This document shows positions 6,155-11,269 of a stretch of 11,269 nucleotides of DNA, one piece after another. Origin of the DNA: an uncultured Veillonellaceae bacterium. GTDB lineage: Bacteria; Bacillota; Negativicutes; Veillonellales; Negativicoccaceae. Under the pieces are notes generated by a model. It did no database searches, was not told the DNA's origin, and saw only the letters and a list, made by a program, of their open reading frames with translations. The stretch spans positions 1-11,269 of the forward strand of contig CAMYCX010000046.1 in NCBI GenBank assembly GCA_947254705.1. Reading direction: 5' to 3'. Numbering within the stretch: the stretch's first letter is position 1; every line of letters starts with the position of its first letter. A program made the translations under genes and the position numbers.

Positions 6155-7873
6155 ATGTTAGCATCTCAATTATACAGTCCGACATTACGGGAGATGCCGG
6201 CCGATGCGGAAGTCATGAGCCACAAACTGATGTTGAGATCGGGTATGATTCGTAAAGTAGGTAACGGATTGTACGCCTATTTGCCACTGGCTCGTAGGGT
6301 TATAAAAAAAATTGAAGCAATTATTCATGAAGAAATGGCAGGAATCGGTGCACAAGAGGTAATGATGCCGATTTTACAGCCTGCGGGAATTTGGCAGAAA
6401 AGTGGTCGGTGGAACGTATATGGGAAAGAGATGTTCCGTCTAGAGGATCGACATCAGCGAAATTATTGTTTAGGGCCGACGCATGAAGAACTTGTTACGA
6501 CATTGGTGCATTTGGATGTCAGTTCGTATAAACAAATGCCGTTGACGTTGTATCAAATTCAAAATAAATATCGTGACGAGGTACGACCGCGTTTCGGTTT
6601 AATGAGAAGTCGCGAATTTGTCATGAAGGATGCATATTCATTTGATGTTTCCGAGAGTGGATTGGATGTGCAATATTGCGCGATGTATGACGCATACATG
6701 CGTATTTTTGCTCGTTGCGGATTAGAGTTTCGTCCGGTAGAGGCGGATTCAGGGGCGATCGGTGGCAGTGGATCACATGAATTTATGGCATTCGCCGATG
6801 CGGGCGAGGCTGCAGTAGTGCGATGCACAGAATGTACTTACGCAGCCAATTTGGAAGCAGCTGTTCCAAAATCACAAGGTAAGACCCCGATGCCTTTGAC
6901 TGGAGAGCTCGAGTTGGAAAAAGTGGCAACACCGAATGCCAAGACGATTGAATCGGTAGCATCTTATTTGGAAATGCCGATGGAAAATACCATTAAGGCT
7001 GTTGTGTTTGCATCAGGAGAAACAGTGATAGTGGCAATGGTTCGAGGCGATGCGGATGTGAATGATGTACAAGTCGGTAAACAGTTTGGCCTTGTGGATG
7101 TAGAAATGGCTGATCACGCAGCCTTGGAACGTGTCGGCTTGGTAGGAGGTTACATCAGCCCTATCGGAATATCACAATCGGATCAGCTAAAATTTGTAGT
7201 GGATGAAGCTGTGATGCAGATGCATGACGCGGTATGTGGGGCCAATGAAGAAGGGATGCACTATATACATGTTGAGCCGAGTCGCGATTTTGTCGATGTA
7301 AAAGTAGCGATAATTCGATTGATTACTGCACAAGACGGTTGCCCGCGTTGTAGTGGAAAACTGGATTTTGCTCGTGGCATTGAGGTGGGGCAGGTTTTTA
7401 AGTTGGGAACAAAGTACAGTGAAGCATTAGAGGCGACTTATTTAAATGAAAACGGAAAGTCTATGCCGATGGTGATGGGATGTTACGGTATCGGAGTTTC
7501 AAGAACCATGGCAGCGGCGATTGAGCAGAATTTCGATAAAAATGGAATCGTTTGGCCCTGTTCGCTAGCACCATATCAAGTAGTCGTGGTCCCTGTGAAT
7601 ATGAAAGATGAAACATTAGTACAGGCAGCAGAAAAGCTGTACCAAAAATTATGTGCTAATGGTGTGGAAACCGTTCTTGATGATCGAAATGAACGTGCGG
7701 GAATTAAATTTAAAGATGCAGATTTAATTGGCTATCCGTTACGGATTACCGTAGGAAAAACATTTGCTAATGGTGGTACGGTAGAGATGAAAGAGCGTCG
7801 TAGCGGGAAAGTGACGGAGCTTCCTATAGTCGATGTGCCACAGGCGATAGTGACTTGGATAGACGAGCACTGA
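6155..7873 (+). CDS. proS: Prolyl-tRNA synthetase, bacterial type with editing domain (ProS)
   Basis: ProRS charges tRNA-Pro with proline in the cytoplasm. At 572 aa it is the bacterial (E. coli-like) form. It shows class II motif 1 around GNGLYAYLPLARRVIKKIE (36-54), the GPTHEE loop (107-112), motif 2 from YRDEVRPRFGLMRSREF (139-155), and motif 3 with GCYGIGVSRT (442-451). The YbaK-like insertion domain that hydrolyses mischarged Ala-tRNA-Pro lies at about 225-400. It keeps the lysine that matches the editing lysine of E. coli (K281, in MENTIKAVVF), so editing should work. Two Cys pairs (C224/C227 and C396/C399) flank the domain. The anticodon-binding domain occupies about 473-572. AGGAG at 6143-6147 is 7 bases before the ATG, which lies 1 base after the ispG stop. 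No terminator is evident in the 79 bases after it. Confidence 0.97.
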   Translation: MLASQLYSPTLREMPADAEVMSHKLMLRSGMIRKVGNGLYAYLPLARRVIKKIEAIIHEEMAGIGAQEVMMPILQPAGIWQKSGRWNVYGKEMFRLEDRHQRNYCLGPTHEELVTTLVHLDVSSYKQMPLTLYQIQNKYRDEVRPRFGLMRSREFVMKDAYSFDVSESGLDVQYCAMYDAYMRIFARCGLEFRPVEADSGAIGGSGSHEFMAFADAGEAAVVRCTECTYAANLEAAVPKSQGKTPMPLTGELELEKVATPNAKTIESVASYLEMPMENTIKAVVFASGETVIVAMVRGDADVNDVQVGKQFGLVDVEMADHAALERVGLVGGYISPIGISQSDQLKFVVDEAVMQMHDAVCGANEEGMHYIHVEPSRDFVDVKVAIIRLITAQDGCPRCSGKLDFARGIEVGQVFKLGTKYSEALEATYLNENGKSMPMVMGCYGIGVSRTMAAAIEQNFDKNGIVWPCSLAPYQVVVVPVNMKDETLVQAAEKLYQKLCANGVETVLDDRNERAGIKFKDADLIGYPLRITVGKTFANGGTVEMKERRSGKVTELPIVDVPQAIVTWIDEH

Positions 7874-7952
7874 CCGTTCTCTATGGCTTATTATTGCTGC
7901 TTCGTAAGAATGTCATGGATTGTTACAGTTGTTGGATGGAGCGAATAAAAGT

Positions 7953-10301
7953 ATGGATGAAAGGACATTAGAGCTGCTTGATTTCTCTCGTGTTTTGGCG
8001 TTGGCATCAGAAGCTTGTGTGTCTGTTGAAGCAAAACGAAAAGCAATATCATGGCATCCCTCGTCGGAACAAGGTCAAGTAGATCGATGGCTGGATGAAA
8101 CACAGGAGGCTTTACGATGGATGACTGAGCACTCCTTGCCTCCATTCGCGGGATTGCGTGAGATTGATGGTATTCTTATGCGTGCGCAAAAGGAATCGGT
8201 TTTAACGGCAGAAGATTGTTTGCATATTTTATCGTCCTTAGAATCATATTCAGGAATTGCGGGAGTCCTGACAGAGCAATTAAACGGATATGAAGCGTTA
8301 ACGGAGTTGGCGAAGGATTTGGTGGTGCATCCGCGATTATGCCGCCAACTGTTGGAGACTTTTGATGAGTACGGTCAAATTCGTGATAATGCGACTCCGC
8401 AATTGGCGCGATTGCGCAGAGAAATCAATCGTTTGCAGGAACGAATTAAATCTTCTTTGGAATCACTGCTCCACCGCAAGGAGACAGAGAAATACTTGCA
8501 AGACTCATTGGTAACGATGCGCAATGACAGATATGTGATACCGGTAAAAGCGGAGTATCGCCATTATATTCCCGGGATTGTACATGATCGCTCATCAACC
8601 GGGCAAACACTGTATATAGAGCCGATGTTATCGGTTGAGTTAAATAACGATTTGCAAGAGGCCGCCATTCAAGAACATGATGAAGTGCTTCGTTTGTTGC
8701 GTGAGATTACCATCGAGGTGGCAAGGAATGCTGAAGAATTGAAAAATAATGCCCGAATTGCTGCGTACTTAGATTTTGTGTTTGCTCGCGCTCGTTTAGC
8801 GGAGAGAATGCACGGCATACGAGCGGGGAAGTCTGATGAGCAAGCTATAGATATGCATGCTATGCGTCATCCGTTGCTTCCTGCGGAGCAGGTGGTGTCG
8901 GTATCGTTGCATGTAGGTGAAACGTTTCGAATTCTGGTTATTACAGGATCAAATACCGGGGGGAAAACTGTCGCAATTAAAACGGTAGGATTGTTGGCGG
9001 CAATGAATCAAGCAGGATTTTTTGTACCGGCAGAAACAGGTTCAAAATTACCACTATTTGAAAATATTTGGGCGGCGATCGGAGATGAGCAGAGTTTAAC
9101 GGAGAATTTGTCAACATTTTCCGGTCATATGAAACGAGTGATTCATATTATTGAACAATCTACCGGTAATGATTTAGTATTGTTGGACGAATTGGGAACC
9201 GGTACGGATCCGTTTGAAGGGGCAGCGCTTGCTATCGCAATATTAGACGACTTTGCGCAGAAAGGAACATTGGCGTTGGCGACTACTCATTATAGTGAGG
9301 TCAAACAATACGTACAGATGCACGAGGTAATGGAAAATGCACATGTTGAGTTCGATATGGCGACCCTTCAGCCGACATATCGTTTGCATATAGGAGTCGC
9401 AGGAAATAGTCAGGCTCTTAACATCAGCCGACGTCTGGGTATGCCGGCGCAGATATTGTGTCGCGCGGAAGAGCTGCGCAAAACGTCTGCTTATTATGAT
9501 ATGGAACGCGTGGTTGAGCAGCTGAACGAACAGCAGAAAAAACTGGCACTGTTGCAGGAAAATGCTGCGCGAGAATTAGATAGGGCCAAACGTTCTCATC
9601 AAAGATGGGATGAACAGAATCGCCAACTGAACGAACGACGGCACAAAATCATGGAAAAAGTTCGTGATGATGCCCGTCAGTTGAAGCGGGAGTTGCGTAT
9701 AGAGACAGAGCGGATTATTAAACAATTAAAGCAAGATGCGAAACAGGGAGAAAATCTACAGAATGCGTTTACCCAGGCGCGACAAGCAGTGGAACATATA
9801 GTACTTCCGCAATCAAATGAACGAAGCAGAATCCCACGGCGTAAAATGAGCATGGGGATGAGTGTATATATTGAAGCTTTGCATAAGATAGGCGTTTTGC
9901 AAGGTTTTCAGGGGCGTAATTGCCAGGTCCGCATTGATGGCATGGTCGTTACAGTTCCTTCTGTACAGTGCTTTTATCCGTTACCGGATGAGCATAAATT
10001 GTTTGCTGCACCTAAAGTGTCGGTGCGTAATCGAAAGGTTCGTGTCTCCGTTCGCTCGGTTTCTAATGAGCTTAATATTATCGGTGAAACGGTAGCGGAT
10101 GCAGAAATACAAATTGAACGCTTTTTAGATGCGGCGGCGGCTTCAGGGTTACATAAAGTAGATATTATTCATGGCAAGGGGACTGGGGCATTACGGCAAG
10201 GTGTGCATGAGTTGTTGCGTCGTCATCCGATGGTGGCGGAGTTTCGGCTGGCAGACCCTGTACAAGGAGGTAGCGGTGTAACGGTAGTTACATTGCGGTG
10301 A
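7953..10301 (+). CDS. mutS2: MutS2 ATPase with C-terminal Smr domain, altered LDLRG motif
   Basis: MutS2 proteins are MutS-like ABC-type ATPases without the mismatch-recognition domain. They have been linked to suppression of recombination and, in Bacillus subtilis (RqcU), to splitting collided ribosomes. The 782-aa protein starts MDERTLELLDFSRVL, the usual MutS2 N-terminus. Core and clamp helices come first, then Walker A GSNTGGKT (332-339) and Walker B LVLLDELGTGTD (408-419). A long charged coiled coil follows (about 515-615), and the Smr domain is at about 706-782. In Smr the HGKGTGALR motif (740-748) is intact, but the usual LDLRG reads LNIIG (707-711). I chose the ATG at 7953 (GGAG at 7938-7941, 11 bases away) over an in-frame TTG at 7920, which has no ribosome binding site and adds 11 residues unlike the family. 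It overlaps the next gene by 4 bases. Confidence 0.93.
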   Translation: MDERTLELLDFSRVLALASEACVSVEAKRKAISWHPSSEQGQVDRWLDETQEALRWMTEHSLPPFAGLREIDGILMRAQKESVLTAEDCLHILSSLESYSGIAGVLTEQLNGYEALTELAKDLVVHPRLCRQLLETFDEYGQIRDNATPQLARLRREINRLQERIKSSLESLLHRKETEKYLQDSLVTMRNDRYVIPVKAEYRHYIPGIVHDRSSTGQTLYIEPMLSVELNNDLQEAAIQEHDEVLRLLREITIEVARNAEELKNNARIAAYLDFVFARARLAERMHGIRAGKSDEQAIDMHAMRHPLLPAEQVVSVSLHVGETFRILVITGSNTGGKTVAIKTVGLLAAMNQAGFFVPAETGSKLPLFENIWAAIGDEQSLTENLSTFSGHMKRVIHIIEQSTGNDLVLLDELGTGTDPFEGAALAIAILDDFAQKGTLALATTHYSEVKQYVQMHEVMENAHVEFDMATLQPTYRLHIGVAGNSQALNISRRLGMPAQILCRAEELRKTSAYYDMERVVEQLNEQQKKLALLQENAARELDRAKRSHQRWDEQNRQLNERRHKIMEKVRDDARQLKRELRIETERIIKQLKQDAKQGENLQNAFTQARQAVEHIVLPQSNERSRIPRRKMSMGMSVYIEALHKIGVLQGFQGRNCQVRIDGMVVTVPSVQCFYPLPDEHKLFAAPKVSVRNRKVRVSVRSVSNELNIIGETVADAEIQIERFLDAAAASGLHKVDIIHGKGTGALRQGVHELLRRHPMVAEFRLADPVQGGSGVTVVTLR

Positions 10302-11266
10302 TAGAGCGCATGGAAAGCGGAGCTAGTAAGGCTGTTCGTTGGTTGCTTCGGCTAAGTGGAGTCAAAGCATTGACGGAATGGACGGACGGGGATATTTTAA
10401 GCTGGATAATTGAAAAAGATTTAATTTGGGAAGCGGAAGTACCTGCACGGATGGAGTCGCGATATCGAGTGGCGAATTGTTCTCGAGGAGATGAACGCTA
10501 TGTCCGTTTCTTTTCAGACGCTGATCGAACAAATAGAGATTATATTTTCTATGTTCACGGTGGCGGATTTATTATGGAAATGTATTTTCTGTACTGGTTA
10601 TTTATTGAACGTTTGATCGAGGCAACGAGTGCGGAGATCATGGTGCCGATTTATCCACTGTATCCGCAGGCTGATTTTGACGGTGCATATTTTCATATAC
10701 GGGCATGCTATAATGCGTGGCGCCAAATTATTCCGACAGATGCACGAGTTCATATTGTGTCGGACTCCTCCGGAGGCGCGTTGGCATTGCGCTTAGCACA
10801 AGAGTTGGCCGCACAGCATCGGTCGCCGGAACATTGCGTACTGATTTCTCCATGGGTAGATATGAATGTGCGAGAAAGTGTGCGTGCACCGTATGCGGAA
10901 AAAGATCCTTTTGTATCACCGCAGGCGTTACAAAATTGCGCATTGAATGTAGTACCTCGGGATTCGTTGAGTAATCCCCGATACAGCCCGTTGTTTGGAG
11001 ATCTGAGAGGGATTAAAGGGCTGACAGTGTTTGCGGGGACGGCAGACACCTTATATCCGGATGCACAGGCTTTGCGCCGTCAAGCACTAAAGCAACAAGT
11101 TGAAATGTATTATTATGAACATCAAAACATGTTCCATATTTATCCGCATTTTCCGGCGGTACCTGAAGGTGTAGCAGCATTTGAAGCATTGATTGCATTG
11201 CTGATGCCGGAGCGTGTAGAGAACAATGTTTGGGAGCAAGGAAAAACGATTATTTGCAGGACATAA
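10298..11266 (+). CDS. Alpha/beta hydrolase of the HSL (GDSAGG-type) esterase family
   Basis: This is probably a soluble carboxylesterase or lipase-like enzyme of the hormone-sensitive-lipase family; its natural substrate is unknown. It is 322 aa. The oxyanion-hole motif HGGG is at 87-90. The nucleophile motif is SDSSGG (155-160, Ser157), where the family consensus is GDSAGG. The likely acid is Asp250 in GTADTLYPDA, and the likely base is His280 in NMFHIYPHFP, so the triad is complete. No signal peptide is apparent. The GTG at 10298 overlaps the mutS2 stop (GTGA), suggesting coupled translation. An ATG at 10310 (318 aa) is an alternative, and neither has a good ribosome binding site at normal distance; an AAGGAGG at 10264-10270 is 27 bases before the GTG. 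The stop (11264-11266) is followed by AGG at the window edge. Confidence 0.85.
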   Translation: MIERMESGASKAVRWLLRLSGVKALTEWTDGDILSWIIEKDLIWEAEVPARMESRYRVANCSRGDERYVRFFSDADRTNRDYIFYVHGGGFIMEMYFLYWLFIERLIEATSAEIMVPIYPLYPQADFDGAYFHIRACYNAWRQIIPTDARVHIVSDSSGGALALRLAQELAAQHRSPEHCVLISPWVDMNVRESVRAPYAEKDPFVSPQALQNCALNVVPRDSLSNPRYSPLFGDLRGIKGLTVFAGTADTLYPDAQALRRQALKQQVEMYYYEHQNMFHIYPHFPAVPEGVAAFEALIALLMPERVENNVWEQGKTIICRT

Positions 11267-11269
11267 AGG

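Noticed and set aside
7915..7971. 18-codon mini-ORF overlapping the mutS2 start, as a leader peptide
   Set aside because: It has no ribosome binding site and no regulatory pattern (codon runs or attenuator hairpin).
10706..10714. TGCTATAAT, a perfect extended -10, inside the esterase gene
   Set aside because: There is no -35-like hexamer at normal spacing (CATATT), and no gene start follows within several hundred bases of the window.
1..11269. A hidden defence, mobile or novel multi-gene system
   Set aside because: Nearly all of the sequence is accounted for by conserved housekeeping genes on one strand. I found no terminal repeats, integrase, array, RNA gene or unexplained long ORF beyond the small one after frr.

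Overview
This window looks like an ordinary chromosomal housekeeping segment of a low-to-mid GC Firmicute. The order tsf-pyrH-frr-uppS-cdsA-(gap)-rseP-ispG-proS is the conserved Firmicutes translation/envelope cluster. Having ispG between rseP and proS is the arrangement I associate with Clostridia and Negativicutes rather than Bacillus. GC is in the mid-40s by eye. I lean towards Negativicutes (Veillonellales-like), but the sequence alone does not settle the genus. All nine recognised genes, plus one small unknown ORF, lie on the + strand.

Layout: (1) positions 1-650 hold tsf, whose start codon begins one base outside the window, and which ends in a perfect 13-bp hairpin overlapping its stop codon. 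(2) 702-3770 hold pyrH, frr, a small CxxC-containing ORF, uppS and cdsA. They are tightly packed, with overlaps or gaps of a few bases, and look like one transcription unit for UMP synthesis, ribosome recycling, undecaprenyl-PP synthesis and CDP-diacylglycerol synthesis. (3) 3771-4028 is a 258-bp non-coding gap exactly where dxr usually sits. It holds a good extended -10 promoter for the next block. (4) 4029-7873 hold rseP (TTG start), ispG and proS, again tightly packed. (5) 7953-11266 hold mutS2 and an HSL-type alpha/beta hydrolase with a 4-base stop/start overlap. polC, which often follows proS in related genomes, is absent here.

The genes join translation (EF-Ts, RRF, ProRS, and probably MutS2 as a ribosome rescue or DNA factor) to envelope and isoprenoid supply (UppS, CdsA, RseP, IspG). 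I found no phage, CRISPR, insertion sequence, RNA gene or defence system, and I do not believe the window contains an undescribed multi-gene system. The points most worth checking are the missing dxr, the small conserved-looking ORF between frr and uppS, the degenerate LDLRG motif in the MutS2 Smr domain, and the hairpin/promoter arrangement around tsf-pyrH.
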